Origin: Gallibacterium faecale | GTDB taxonomy: Bacteria > Pseudomonadota > Gammaproteobacteria > Enterobacterales > Pasteurellaceae | Direction: 5' to 3' | Assembly (NCBI RefSeq): GCF_027920745.1 | Contig: NZ_JAQIBB010000001.1 | Span: forward strand, 1 to 64,000 | DNA length: 64,000 nucleotides | Shown: positions 9,043 to 17,738 of the stretch, in pieces | Numbering within the stretch: the stretch's first letter is position 1 | Layout: each line of letters opens with the position of its first letter | Notes under the pieces: model-generated | What the model was told of the DNA's origin: nothing | The model's input: the letters and a program-made list of their open reading frames with translations, nothing else | The model's database searches: none | Program-made: the position numbers and the translations under genes

Positions 9043-9787
9043 AGTTATCCTGAAAAAAGTCGTTGAGGCAGCAATTTTACCGCCTTTTAATTTAATCTTA
9101 TTAGGGTTATTGGCCTTTATCTTACTATTTACGCGTTTTCAGAAAACGGCAAAAGTGATGTTAGGTCTATCTCTAGTTGTTGGTTATCTGATTAGTATCC
9201 CATTTTTTTCAAATTTGTTAATTCGTTCGATTGCGTTAGAGCGTCCTAATCCAGAAACTTATCAGCAAGGGCAAGTAATTGTTGTTCTTGGTGGTGGATT
9301 ACGGTATAGCGACTATCCAGAGTCTTATTCCACTACTGCAGCGCTTCCGTTAGAAAGAATGCGTTATGCGGTTTATTTACATCAAAAGACAGGATTACCA
9401 ATAGCCATCAGTGGTGGTGTTGATAATGAAGCCAAAGTGATGGGTAGTGAGTTACAACGTTTTTTCCAAATTGAAGCAAAATGGTTAGATAATAAATCTA
9501 ATACTACCGAACAGAACGCAATGTATTTGCGTAAATTATTTGATCAAAGCGTTGATGGGCAACACATTCAGCGTGTGATTTTAGTCACTAATGAATGGCA
9601 TATGCGTCGCGCGAGTGCAGCTTTCCTGCGTCAAGGTTTTGAAGTATTACCTGCTCCAACATTAAGTCAGCGTGCCTCAAGTAGTGGCTTGCTGAAATTT
9701 GTGCCACAGCCAGTGAGCTTTTATCAATCAGGATTGGTGTTACGTGAATGGTTAGGGATTTTGCGTGATAAATTGATCGGACTATAA
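9035..9787 (+). CDS. DUF218 (YdcF/ElyC-type) membrane protein
   Basis: The 250-residue protein has two N-terminal membrane helices (LILLGLLAFILLF and VMLGLSLVVGYLISIPFF) and a periplasmic DUF218 domain. The domain shows VIVVLGGGLRYSD, AISGGV, a NTTEQN motif and VILVTNEWHMRRA. The topology and length match ElyC (YcbC) of E. coli, which influences envelope/peptidoglycan assembly; the biochemical activity of the domain is not established. It overlaps the yoaH stop. I am confident of the domain, less so of strict orthology to elyC. Confidence 0.82.
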   Translation: MFEVILKKVVEAAILPPFNLILLGLLAFILLFTRFQKTAKVMLGLSLVVGYLISIPFFSNLLIRSIALERPNPETYQQGQVIVVLGGGLRYSDYPESYSTTAALPLERMRYAVYLHQKTGLPIAISGGVDNEAKVMGSELQRFFQIEAKWLDNKSNTTEQNAMYLRKLFDQSVDGQHIQRVILVTNEWHMRRASAAFLRQGFEVLPAPTLSQRASSSGLLKFVPQPVSFYQSGLVLREWLGILRDKLIGL

Positions 9788-9841
9788 ATTTTAGTTAGCA
9801 GAGAAATAGCTTAAGCGCAAAAAAAACTCTATAATCATCGA

Positions 9842-9854
9842 GTTACTTTGTCAC
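9842..9854. promoter_or_regulatory. matS-like 13-mer upstream of matP
   Basis: GTTACTTTGTCAC matches 11 of 13 positions of the enterobacterial matS consensus GTGACRNYGTCAC and lies 105 bp before the matP start. It could be a MatP site or autoregulatory operator, or chance. I saw no better match elsewhere in the window. Confidence 0.35.
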
Positions 9855-9958
9855 TGTAAGAAATAATGATCGTGTGATTTATTTAGTTAGCTTCTAGGAT
9901 AAAGGTAAATCACCGATCTGATTTTGCGGTTAAACGACTTTAACTTTGTGAGGTTATT

Positions 9959-10405
9959 ATGCGCTACCAAAAACTCGACAATCAAGAAACGCATTGGAAA
10001 TGGCTTTACTTAACACGTAAAGCACGAGAGGGGATTAATATCACTCGTTATCTTGAACAAAGTATGGCGGAAGATAAAATTCAGCAGCTCACAAAGTTAG
10101 AACATCAGACAGATGATGTTAAACAGTGGATTGAAACCCATATGTCGCCAGATTTAGTAATTAAACTTGATCAGGCGATTCGCGCAAAACGTAAACGCTT
10201 TTTTAATGCAGAAAAACAAACAACGAAAAAGAAATCGATTGATCTTGACTATGCCGTTTGGCATCGCCTTTCTCGTTATTCCCGCAAAATGAAAATGACC
10301 TTGTCGCAAACCATTATGTATATGATTGATGAGCAAGAGAGCAAGGTCTTATATGAATCACAAATCCAGGCAATGAAGAAAAATTTAAAGGATTTATTAA
10401 AGTAG
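9959..10405 (+). CDS. matP: Macrodomain Ter protein MatP
   Basis: MatP binds matS sites and organises the replication-terminus domain; in Enterobacteria it also excludes MukBEF from Ter. The 148-residue protein has the family's N-terminal helical part (KWLYLTRKAREGINITRYLE) and C-terminal ribbon-helix-helix (SIDLDYAVWHRLSRYSRKM, then TLSQTIMYMIDEQE). The ATG follows GTGAGGTTATT. Its last 9 bp overlap the end of the convergent exporter gene. mukFEB is present about 34 kb away, fitting the known co-occurrence of MatP and MukB. Confidence 0.92.
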   Translation: MRYQKLDNQETHWKWLYLTRKAREGINITRYLEQSMAEDKIQQLTKLEHQTDDVKQWIETHMSPDLVIKLDQAIRAKRKRFFNAEKQTTKKKSIDLDYAVWHRLSRYSRKMKMTLSQTIMYMIDEQESKVLYESQIQAMKKNLKDLLK

Positions 10406-11029
10406 GTACTGGATACCTGAGTAAACTAAATAAAGACCGAAAGCAAGAAATACAATACCAGCAGCATTATCTAACCAACGGCTATATTTACTATAAAAAC
10501 GCTTAGCGATAGGTCGAGAAAAGAGGAGTGAAATCACATAGAAATAACAGAAAGTTTCTAACAAGATCACGGCTAATACGGCTAAGATATGTTGAATACC
10601 ATTAACATTCGCTAAATATAGAGAAAGCACACTACTAAAATAGATTACCACTTTTGCATTAGAAAGATTAACCAATAACCCTTTTAAGATTTCTTGTTTA
10701 ATTGAGCTAACTGCTGGGGCAGTAGGATGTGAGTTATCCTGATCAAACGTGACATTAGCACGTACATTTAGCATTTTGTAGCCAATATAACTTAAATAAG
10801 CACCACCAAGTAACACTACCACACCATGCCAAAGCTGGCTGGTAGCAAAAATAATGGCTAAACCTAATAACGCAGAAGTTGCCCAAAAGGCAACACCTAT
10901 CGTAATGCCAATTACTGCACAAATAGCGCTTTTTCGTGAATTACTGGCTGCAGTACGGCTGACATAAAAAAAGTCAGGGCCGGGGGTCATCAAGCCTAAT
11001 AGATGAACAATCATAATATTCCACAACAT
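10397..11029 (-). CDS. LysE/RhtB-family amino-acid exporter
   Basis: This 210-residue membrane protein has about six helices and belongs to the LysE/RhtB family. The N-terminal LLGLMTPGPDFFYVSRT is characteristic, with the Pro-Gly-Pro turn in the first helix. Relatives export threonine, homoserine or lysine; RhtC-like threonine export is the nearest guess, but the substrate is unproven. It is last in the ribH–nusB–thiL–pgpA operon, with an AAGGAT ribosome-binding site. Its stop overlaps the matP stop region by 9 bp. Confidence 0.83.
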   Translation of the reverse strand: MLWNIMIVHLLGLMTPGPDFFYVSRTAASNSRKSAICAVIGITIGVAFWATSALLGLAIIFATSQLWHGVVVLLGGAYLSYIGYKMLNVRANVTFDQDNSHPTAPAVSSIKQEILKGLLVNLSNAKVVIYFSSVLSLYLANVNGIQHILAVLAVILLETFCYFYVISLLFSRPIAKRFYSKYSRWLDNAAGIVFLAFGLYLVYSGIQYLL

Positions 11030-11041
11030 ATTTAAATCCTT

Positions 11042-11551
11042 TTATAACATCCACTGACAAAGTAGCAGCACAAGAATGGCGTAAACTGCTGCAAGTAAAT
11101 CATCGAACATAATACCAAAGCCGGTTTTTAATTTACGATCAAAATAGCGAATAGGCATTGGTTTGAGAATATCAAACAAACGGAATAACACAAATGCAGC
11201 TAAATACCATGCCCAAGAGTAATCAGGTAATGCACTAAGCACTAACCAAATTGCGACAATTTCATCCCATACAATACTACCATGATCGTGAACTTGCATA
11301 TCTTCTGCTGTTTTTCCGCAAAGATAAATACCCAATAAGAAAGCAACTAGCGTACATACTAAAAAAATTGGCGGAGTAATCCATTGCAATAAAATAATGC
11401 CGGTAATTAATCCAGCTAATGTTCCCCAAGTTCCTGGTGCAGGGTAAATTAAGCCTGAACCAAAGCCGAGAGCAAGAAAATGAATAGGATTAGTTAATTT
11501 AGTTTTTTGCAATGCCGCATGATTATTTTTCGCTGAAGTGGTCAAAGCCAT
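11042..11551 (-). CDS. pgpA: Phosphatidylglycerophosphatase A
   Basis: PgpA dephosphorylates phosphatidylglycerol phosphate to phosphatidylglycerol in the inner membrane. The 169-residue protein has the family motif GFGSGLIYPAPGTWGTLAG near residue 30, VWDEIVAIWL near residue 95 and several membrane helices. It overlaps the thiL 3' end by 29 bp, so translation is likely coupled. The order thiL–pgpA is conserved in gamma-proteobacteria. Confidence 0.94.
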   Translation of the reverse strand: MALTTSAKNNHAALQKTKLTNPIHFLALGFGSGLIYPAPGTWGTLAGLITGIILLQWITPPIFLVCTLVAFLLGIYLCGKTAEDMQVHDHGSIVWDEIVAIWLVLSALPDYSWAWYLAAFVLFRLFDILKPMPIRYFDRKLKTGFGIMFDDLLAAVYAILVLLLCQWML

Positions 11552-12503
11552 GGGAAACTGCTACCTCTACTGGTTTATTATTTTGCATAAATTGTAATTG
11601 TTTATTAGCACGAATTTGTCCAATACATTGGTATGGAACGCCGAGATAACGTAAAGTACGCTCCATTTTTTCACGCTGCTGTTCCGCAATAGTGAAGCAT
11701 AATTCATAATCTTCACCGCCAGCCAAGGCAAATTGCTGTGCTTGTGCTAAGGAATACTGGCTTAGGAGCTGTGGTGATAAAGGCAACTGATCTAATTCAA
11801 TCACCGCACCGCACTGACTGCGATCTAAAATGTGTTGTAAATCTGAAATCAAGCCATCAGAGAGATCGATTGCCGCATTAGCGATTCCTGCTAATTCCAT
11901 TCCCATTAATACACGCGGTGTAGGGCGTAAGTGGCGTTGTAATAGATAACGCTGTTCCTCATTTTCAATAGGTGTATTGTTTAATAGAAGATCGAGTCCG
12001 GCTGCACTATCACCTAAGGTACCAGATACATAAATCCAATCGCCTACTTTTGCTGTATGTCGGCATAAAATTTTTTCTTTTGCGACTAAACCGTGAGCAG
12101 TAATAGTGAGAGATAACAAACCGCGAGTAGTATCACCACCGATTAAATCAACATTATAGTGATCAAGAATAGCAAAGAAACTTTGACTAAATTGTTCAAG
12201 CCATTGGTGATCAATTTTGGGCATGGTTAATGCCAGACTAATCCATGCTGGTTCAGCACCCATTGCAGCTAAATCGCTTAAATTGACCGCAACAGCTTTA
12301 TAGGCAAGATCAGCAGGGGAAATAGTCGGTAGAAAATGTGTACCTTCGACTAAGGTATCCGTTGTCATAGCGAGGCGGCGGTTTGGTTTGATTTCAGTAA
12401 TTGCACAATCATCACCGATTGATAACCAAACATCTCGCCGTGGCTGACGAGTTGAGGAAGCAAAATAACGCCGAATAATATCGAATTCGCCATTACCTGT
12501 CAT
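11523..12503 (-). CDS. thiL: Thiamine-monophosphate kinase
   Basis: ThiL phosphorylates thiamine monophosphate to the active cofactor thiamine diphosphate. The 326-residue protein of the PurM/ThiL fold has GDDCAITE near residue 27, MTTDTLVEGTHF, AVNLSDLAAMGAEP, GGDTTRG and DLSDGLISDL. Metal-binding Asp residues are in the expected places and length is normal. It lies 63 bp downstream of nusB in the same leftward operon. Confidence 0.95.
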   Translation of the reverse strand: MTGNGEFDIIRRYFASSTRQPRRDVWLSIGDDCAITEIKPNRRLAMTTDTLVEGTHFLPTISPADLAYKAVAVNLSDLAAMGAEPAWISLALTMPKIDHQWLEQFSQSFFAILDHYNVDLIGGDTTRGLLSLTITAHGLVAKEKILCRHTAKVGDWIYVSGTLGDSAAGLDLLLNNTPIENEEQRYLLQRHLRPTPRVLMGMELAGIANAAIDLSDGLISDLQHILDRSQCGAVIELDQLPLSPQLLSQYSLAQAQQFALAGGEDYELCFTIAEQQREKMERTLRYLGVPYQCIGQIRANKQLQFMQNNKPVEVAVSHGFDHFSEK

Positions 12504-12566
12504 ATTCTCACATCCTTTGTTGAGATCACCTTATCTTTTGCAAGATAAGGTGAATATACGCCAAGA

Positions 12567-12992
12567 TTATTTACGGCCAAGTTGTGGTGCGAGTTTATCT
12601 AATACGCCATTAATATATTTGTGGCTGTCTTCTGCACCAAAAGTTTTTGCCACTTCAATGGCCTCATTGATGACAACTTTATAAGGGACATCTGGGGCAA
12701 ATTTTAATTCATAAGTTGCCGCTGAGAGGATAGCACGCTCAATCGTACCTAAGTCATCAATAGAACGATCCAAATACGGACTAAAGAGTTGTTCAATGGT
12801 ATCAATATTATTCACTGTTTCACGGAATAATTTACGAAAATAAGGCAAATCCACGCCTTTCATATCTTCATCAGTGATGAAATCTAGTTCAACTTTTTCA
12901 GGTGTATTTTGTGATACAAACCAAGAATAAAGTGCTTGAACTGTACATTCACGAGCACGACGACGTTTTGTTGGTTTTGCTTGTTGAGTCAT
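12567..12992 (-). CDS. nusB: Transcription antitermination protein NusB
   Basis: NusB, with NusE (ribosomal protein S10), binds boxA RNA in rRNA antitermination. The 141-residue all-helical protein has an Arg/Lys-rich start (KPTKRRRARECTVQALYSW) and the conserved ERAILSAATYEL and PYKVVINEAIEVAKTFG segments. The start codon overlaps the ribH stop by one base (TAATG), the classic ribH–nusB coupling. Confidence 0.95.
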   Translation of the reverse strand: MTQQAKPTKRRRARECTVQALYSWFVSQNTPEKVELDFITDEDMKGVDLPYFRKLFRETVNNIDTIEQLFSPYLDRSIDDLGTIERAILSAATYELKFAPDVPYKVVINEAIEVAKTFGAEDSHKYINGVLDKLAPQLGRK

Positions 12993-13462
12993 TATTCTGA
13001 AATTTGAGCTAATAAGTTAACCATTTCTAAAGCTACTAATGCAGCTTCAGCCCCTTTATTTCCTGCTTTAGTACCAGCACGTTCAATCGCTTGTTCAATG
13101 TTTTCGGTAGTAAGTACACCAAAAGCAACAGGAATTTCTGCTTGCATAGCAACTTGACCAAGACCGCTGCTTGCTTCACCAGCCACATATTCAAAGTGTG
13201 CTGTACCTCCACGGATCACCGTACCTAATGCAACAATTGCATCAAATTTTTTGCTGGAAGCAAGACGGCGAGCCACAAGGGGTAATTCATAAGCACCTGG
13301 TGCTTTTACAATAGTAATATTTTCATCTTTTACTTGCCCAATACGGGTTAAGGCATCAAGCGCGCCTTCTAATAAACTATCATTAATAAAACTATTAAAA
13401 CGAGCGATCACCACTGCAATTTTGGCATTTGGTGCAGCAACTTGACCTTCTAAAACTTTCAT
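12992..13462 (-). CDS. ribH: 6,7-dimethyl-8-ribityllumazine synthase
   Basis: RibH catalyses the penultimate step of riboflavin synthesis, condensing the ribitylamino-pyrimidine with dihydroxybutanone phosphate. The 156-residue protein has VIARFNSFINDSLLEGA near residue 18, APGAYELPLVAR, and GTVIRGGTAHFEYV with the catalytic His. GGAGAAAAT precedes the ATG. A −10-like TAGAAT about 50 bp upstream suggests the promoter of the ribH–nusB–thiL–pgpA–exporter operon. No FMN riboswitch is visible in the short leader. Confidence 0.95.
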   Translation of the reverse strand: MKVLEGQVAAPNAKIAVVIARFNSFINDSLLEGALDALTRIGQVKDENITIVKAPGAYELPLVARRLASSKKFDAIVALGTVIRGGTAHFEYVAGEASSGLGQVAMQAEIPVAFGVLTTENIEQAIERAGTKAGNKGAEAALVALEMVNLLAQISE

Positions 13463-13562
13463 ATTTTCTCCAATATATCCAAATATAGATGAACAAAAAC
13501 GGTTGCAGATTCTAGCATAAAAAAGCAGAAAATAAGAGAGGAAATCACAAAAGGAAGAGAGT

Positions 13563-13600
13563 AAAAAATCCTGTTATTCAATTAAACAACAGGATTTTTT
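13563..13600 (-). terminator. Intrinsic terminator after ettA
   Basis: Arms AAAAAATCCTGTT (13563–13575) and AACAGGATTTTTT (13588–13600) pair perfectly. It lies just beyond the ettA stop on the − strand, with a T-run in that direction, and separates ettA from the ribH promoter. Confidence 0.85.
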
Positions 13601-13611
13601 ATCAATTAGGA

Positions 13612-15282
13612 TTACTTAGTAATACGTTTATATTTAATCCGCTTTGGTTGTACTGCATCGGCACCAAAGGTTTTCTTCTTCCACTCTTCATAGTCAGTGA
13701 AGTTACCTTCATAGAAAGTGACTTTTCCTTCATCACCGTAATCTAAAATGTGAGTGGCAATACGGTCTAAGAACCAACGGTCGTGCGAAATTACCATCAC
13801 ACAACCAGGGAATTCTAAAATCGCATTTTCTAAAGCACGTAAGGTTTCAACATCAAGATCATTAGTTGGTTCATCGAGTAATAACACGTTCCCACCACGT
13901 TGCAATAACTTAGCAAGATGTAAACGGCCACGCTCACCCCCTGAAAGTTCACCAACACGTTTTTGTTGATCTACGCCTTTAAAGTTAAAACGCCCAACGT
14001 AAGCACGGCTCGGAATTTCAAAGTTACCGATTTTCATAATATCTAATCCACCAGAAACTTCTTCCCAAACTGTCTTGCTGTTGTCCATATTATCTCTAAA
14101 TTGTTCAACAGAAGAGAGCACTACCGTATCACCTAACGTAATTGATCCGCTATCTGGTTGTTCTTGACCTGATAACATTCTAAATAAAGTTGATTTACCT
14201 GCACCATTCGCCCCAATAATCCCAACGATTGCCCCTTTCGGAATACTGAAAGAGAGATCATCAATTAATGTACGATCACCGTATGATTTAGATAAATTTA
14301 CTACTTCAATCACTTTATCTCCTAAACGTGGGCCAGGCGGAATAAAGAGTTCGTTGGTTTCATTACGTTTTTGGTATTCGCTAGAGTTAAGTTCTTCAAA
14401 GCGTGCCATACGTGCCTTACTTTTCGCTTGGCGACCTTTTGGATTTTGGCGTACCCATTCAAGCTCTTTCTCAATTGATTTTTGACGAGCTGATTCTGTT
14501 GCAGCTTCTTGTGCAAGACGTTTCTCTTTTTGTTCCAACCAAGAAGAGTAGTTACCTTGCCATGGAATACCTTCACCACGGTCCAACTCTAAAATCCAAC
14601 CAGCAACGTTATCTAAGAAATAACGGTCGTGGGTAATAGCAACCACAGTACCTTCGTAATCGTGCAAGAAACGTTCTAACCAAGCAACTGATTCAGCATC
14701 TAAGTGGTTAGTTGGTTCATCGAGTAATAGCATATCTGGTTTTTCTAACAGTAAACGGCAAAGTGCAACACGACGACGTTCACCCCCAGAAAGATGTTCA
14801 ATTTTACTATCCCAATCAGGTAAGCGTAATGCGTCGGCAGCACGTTCTAATTGGTTTTGTAAGTTATGCCCATCATGTGCTTGGATAATTGCTTCTAATT
14901 TAGCTTGTTCAGCAGCTAACTTGTCAAAATCAGCATCAGGATCGGCATATAACGCATAAACTTCATCTAAACGCGTTAATGCACTTTTTACCTCTGCAAC
15001 AGCTTCTTCAATAGCTTCACGTACAGTTTGCTGTGGAGATAATTTCGGCTCTTGTGGTAAATAACCAATCTTAATACCGGGTTGTGGACGCGCTTCACCT
15101 TCAAACTCTTTATCTACGCCAGCCATAATCCGTAATAGTGTAGATTTTCCAGCACCATTTAAGCCTAATACACCAATTTTGGCACCTGGAAAAAAGCTTA
15201 AAGAGATATCTTTTAAAATTTGACGCTTCGGCGGCACAACTTTGCTCACGCGATGCATAGTATAAACAAATTGTGTTGACAT
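13612..15282 (-). CDS. ettA: Energy-dependent translational throttle protein EttA (ABC-F)
   Basis: EttA is an ABC-F ATPase that binds the ribosomal E site and gates entry into elongation according to ATP/ADP. The 556-residue soluble protein has two ABC domains: Walker A GLNGAGKST and GANGAGKST, signatures LSGGERRRVALCRLLL and LSGGERGRLHLAKLL, and Walker B LLLDEPTNHLD and LLLDEPTNDLD. A basic linker (KGRQAKSKARMARFEEL) lies between them. There are no membrane segments, so this is not a transporter. Length and motifs are diagnostic. Confidence 0.95.
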   Translation of the reverse strand: MSTQFVYTMHRVSKVVPPKRQILKDISLSFFPGAKIGVLGLNGAGKSTLLRIMAGVDKEFEGEARPQPGIKIGYLPQEPKLSPQQTVREAIEEAVAEVKSALTRLDEVYALYADPDADFDKLAAEQAKLEAIIQAHDGHNLQNQLERAADALRLPDWDSKIEHLSGGERRRVALCRLLLEKPDMLLLDEPTNHLDAESVAWLERFLHDYEGTVVAITHDRYFLDNVAGWILELDRGEGIPWQGNYSSWLEQKEKRLAQEAATESARQKSIEKELEWVRQNPKGRQAKSKARMARFEELNSSEYQKRNETNELFIPPGPRLGDKVIEVVNLSKSYGDRTLIDDLSFSIPKGAIVGIIGANGAGKSTLFRMLSGQEQPDSGSITLGDTVVLSSVEQFRDNMDNSKTVWEEVSGGLDIMKIGNFEIPSRAYVGRFNFKGVDQQKRVGELSGGERGRLHLAKLLQRGGNVLLLDEPTNDLDVETLRALENAILEFPGCVMVISHDRWFLDRIATHILDYGDEGKVTFYEGNFTDYEEWKKKTFGADAVQPKRIKYKRITK

Positions 15283-15463
15283 AATTCTCGCTTTTTGTGT
15301 GGTTTAGATGAAAAGGCGCTTATTCTACTTTAAATTATCAGTTTTGACTATTTTTATACGGATCTTTTCTGCACAAAAAAATAGAATTTATGGCAAAATA
15401 AACAGCGGATCTTACGATCTTATGCACAACACAATTATCAACTTTTATTTTGAGGGAAACTGA

Positions 15464-16642
15464 ATGTCAAGACCGTTAAATTTTGTGATGATTTCACCAC
15501 ATTTTCCAACGAATTTTGAAACGTTTGCGGTTAGATTGCGGGAAAACGGCTTTCATACATTAGGGATTGCAGATGCGCCATATGAATCTTTAAGTGAGGG
15601 ATTACGTAATGCCTTAACGGAATATTATCGTGTCGATAATATGGAAGATTATGATCAGGTTTATCGTGCCGTTGGTTATTTTGCCCATAAATATGGTCGT
15701 ATTGATCGTATTGAATCACATAATGAATATTGGTTAGAGTTAGACGCTAAACTACGTACAGATTTCAATGTGTTTGGTTATAAAAATGAAGATATGCACG
15801 CAATTAAAACCAAATCACAAATGAAAGAAATTTTTCGAGCCACAGGGTTAAAGGTAGCAAAAGGTCGTGTATTCAAAGATGATCAAGATGCTCGCGATTT
15901 GGCAAAAGAATTAAATTTCCCAGTGATTATTAAACCGAATTCAGGTGTTGGTGCAAGCGACACTTATAAAATTAAATCTATTGAGGAGTTAGAGGCGTTT
16001 TTTGGCTATAAAAATCCAAATGTTGAATACATCATGGAAGAGTTTATTGACGGTGATATTGTTACCTTTGATGGACTTGCTGATATTAATAGCAATATTG
16101 TTTTTTATGCGAGCCTTGAGTATTCCGAAGCGGTATTAGATACAGTTGAGAAAGATAGCGATATGTTCTATTACGTACCGCGCGAAATTTCCCCTGAATT
16201 GGTAGAGTTAGGTAAACAGTGTGTTGAAGCGTTTAAAGTGCGTGAACGTTTTTTCCACTTTGAATTTTTCCGTGTGAAAAAAACAAACGAATTAATGCCA
16301 TTAGAAATTAACTGCCGTCCACCAGGTGGTTTAACGATTGATATGTGGAACTATGCTAATGATTTTGATGTATTTAATGAATATGCACATATCGTTAAAG
16401 AGAATAAATTCTACTCCCAGATTACTCACCCTTGGAATGTGGTTTATATTTCACGTAAAGCCAATAAAAATTATGTGAATTCAACGCAAGCTATCTGTGA
16501 ACGCTTTAGTGGCAATATTATTAGTGTGCAAAATGTACCGGGTATTTTTGCGAAAATTATGGGGGAAGAAGGTATTTTGGCACGTACTGAAACCATAGAA
16601 CAAATGCGTGAAATTATTCAATTTGCACACGCTAAACAGTAA
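15464..16642 (+). CDS. ATP-grasp carboxylate–amine ligase-like protein of unknown product
   Basis: The 392-residue ATP-grasp enzyme shows PVIIKPNSGVGASDTYKI (glycine-rich ATP loop, near residue 160), YIMEEFIDGDIVTFDG, and the metal-binding FHFEFFRVKK and LMPLEINCRPPGG. Such enzymes join a carboxylate to an amine, alcohol or thiol through an acyl phosphate. The substrate cannot be read from sequence; it resembles 'biotin carboxylase-like' stand-alone ATP-grasp proteins rather than a named pathway enzyme. GAGGGAAACTG precedes the ATG. An esterase gene follows after 10 bp, so the two probably act on one metabolite. Confidence 0.85.
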   Translation: MSRPLNFVMISPHFPTNFETFAVRLRENGFHTLGIADAPYESLSEGLRNALTEYYRVDNMEDYDQVYRAVGYFAHKYGRIDRIESHNEYWLELDAKLRTDFNVFGYKNEDMHAIKTKSQMKEIFRATGLKVAKGRVFKDDQDARDLAKELNFPVIIKPNSGVGASDTYKIKSIEELEAFFGYKNPNVEYIMEEFIDGDIVTFDGLADINSNIVFYASLEYSEAVLDTVEKDSDMFYYVPREISPELVELGKQCVEAFKVRERFFHFEFFRVKKTNELMPLEINCRPPGGLTIDMWNYANDFDVFNEYAHIVKENKFYSQITHPWNVVYISRKANKNYVNSTQAICERFSGNIISVQNVPGIFAKIMGEEGILARTETIEQMREIIQFAHAKQ

Positions 16643-16652
16643 GGAGAGGATT

Positions 16653-17405
16653 ATGCATTTTGAAAGAAGAAGCCATTGGAGTGGTGAACTTGGGCGGGAA
16701 ATGTACTTCAATGTTTATGGACATGCAGGGAAGCCAATTATTGTGTTCCCATCATCAGGCGGTAGCCAAAATGAGTATGGTGATTTTGGGATGATTGAAG
16801 CGTGCCGTTCATTTATTGATCGTGGATTAGTGAAATTCTATACCCCAGACTCTTTAGATAAAGAGTCTTGGTTAGCTCCAAATAAATCAGGTCATGATAT
16901 GGCATTAGCACATAATGCTTATGATCGTTATATTGTTAATGAATTGGTACCTTTGATTCGTTATGAATCGAATTGGTATGAAGCAATGATTGCAACAGGG
17001 TGTAGCATGGGGGCATTTCATACGATTAATTTTGCCTTACGTCATCCTGATCTGTTTGATACAGCAATTGCGTTAAGTGGTGTATATGATGCACGTTTCT
17101 TCACCGGAGAATTTTATGGTGATGAAGTGGTCTATTTTAACTCTCCGATTGATTATCTATGGGGACAATATGATAGCTGGTTTTTAGATCGTTATCGTCA
17201 AAATCACTATATTGTTGCCGTAGGACAAGGGGCTTGGGAAGAGCAACATATTGCAGATACAGCACGTTTACAAGAAGCTTTCCAGCACAAAGGAATTCCA
17301 GCATGGTTCGATTTTTGGGGGCATGATGTTGATCATGATTGGCCTTGGTGGAAAGTGCAAATGCCATTTTTCTTAGGAAAACTAGAAGAGCAAGGTATTA
17401 TTTAA
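16653..17405 (+). CDS. Alpha/beta-hydrolase (esterase family)
   Basis: The 250-residue alpha/beta-hydrolase has the nucleophile elbow GCSMGAF near residue 127 and a C-terminal GHDVDHDWPWW supplying the likely catalytic His. It has no signal peptide, so it is probably cytoplasmic. The start is the ATG at 16653 behind AGGAGAGGATT; the frame extends 15 codons further upstream without ribosome-binding support. It is the second gene of a pair with the ATP-grasp ligase. A different esterase lies about 3.5 kb away on the other strand. The substrate is unknown. Confidence 0.85.
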   Translation: MHFERRSHWSGELGREMYFNVYGHAGKPIIVFPSSGGSQNEYGDFGMIEACRSFIDRGLVKFYTPDSLDKESWLAPNKSGHDMALAHNAYDRYIVNELVPLIRYESNWYEAMIATGCSMGAFHTINFALRHPDLFDTAIALSGVYDARFFTGEFYGDEVVYFNSPIDYLWGQYDSWFLDRYRQNHYIVAVGQGAWEEQHIADTARLQEAFQHKGIPAWFDFWGHDVDHDWPWWKVQMPFFLGKLEEQGII

Positions 17406-17440
17406 GGGAAAAGGGCTACTTTTTTAGTTTTAGGATAAAA

Positions 17441-17738
17441 TCTATTTAATATTTTTCTTTAACGATCATTTAGGTTTCGCCCTAAAGGGCGACTTCATTT
17501 TCTTTACTTGTGTAAAGAAAATGAAGCAAAAGAAACACCCCCTCGCACACTTGCTGCTCCTCATTCCAATAAGATTTTCCGGGCGGCAAAAAACAGAGAT
17601 TTTTCTCACTACGTTCGAAAAATGATCACTTTTTTTGCCTGAAAATCTTATTTGCATTCGGGCAAGTGTGAGAGGGGGGGGGGGGGGACCCATTAAGCCT
17701 TTATTAAGATTTGTGATTAATTTTAGGTTTGGTTAACT
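17441..17738. repeat. Dispersed hairpin repeat, copy A (short form)
   Basis: This is one of three related non-coding elements (others at 29450–29875 and 54281–54700). It contains TCGCCCTAAAGGGCGA (17477–17492), a perfect 15-bp hairpin with arms 17493–17507 and 17512–17526 around TTGT, and a large hairpin. The large hairpin's base is CCCTCGCACACTTGC (17540–17554) with its partner at 17662–17676, and its inner stem is AATAAGATTTTC (17568–17579) with its partner at 17641–17652. Copy A lacks two internal segments present in B and C that pair with each other. It fills the 368-bp space between convergent genes, so terminator-like activity is possible. Confidence 0.9.
17674..17687. repeat. 14-G homopolymer tract in repeat copy A
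   Basis: Fourteen consecutive Gs stand where copies B and C have GGG. This looks like slippage expansion inside the closing arm of the hairpin. It is non-coding here, but the length is likely to vary between cells or assemblies. Confidence 0.9.

Noticed and set aside
17466..17693. 75-codon open frame on the − strand across repeat copy A
   Set aside because: A near-identical peptide (RFSGKKSDHFSNVVRK) is produced by copy B only because the DNA repeats. The frame covers hairpin arms and lacks a ribosome-binding site, so it is a by-product of the repeat.
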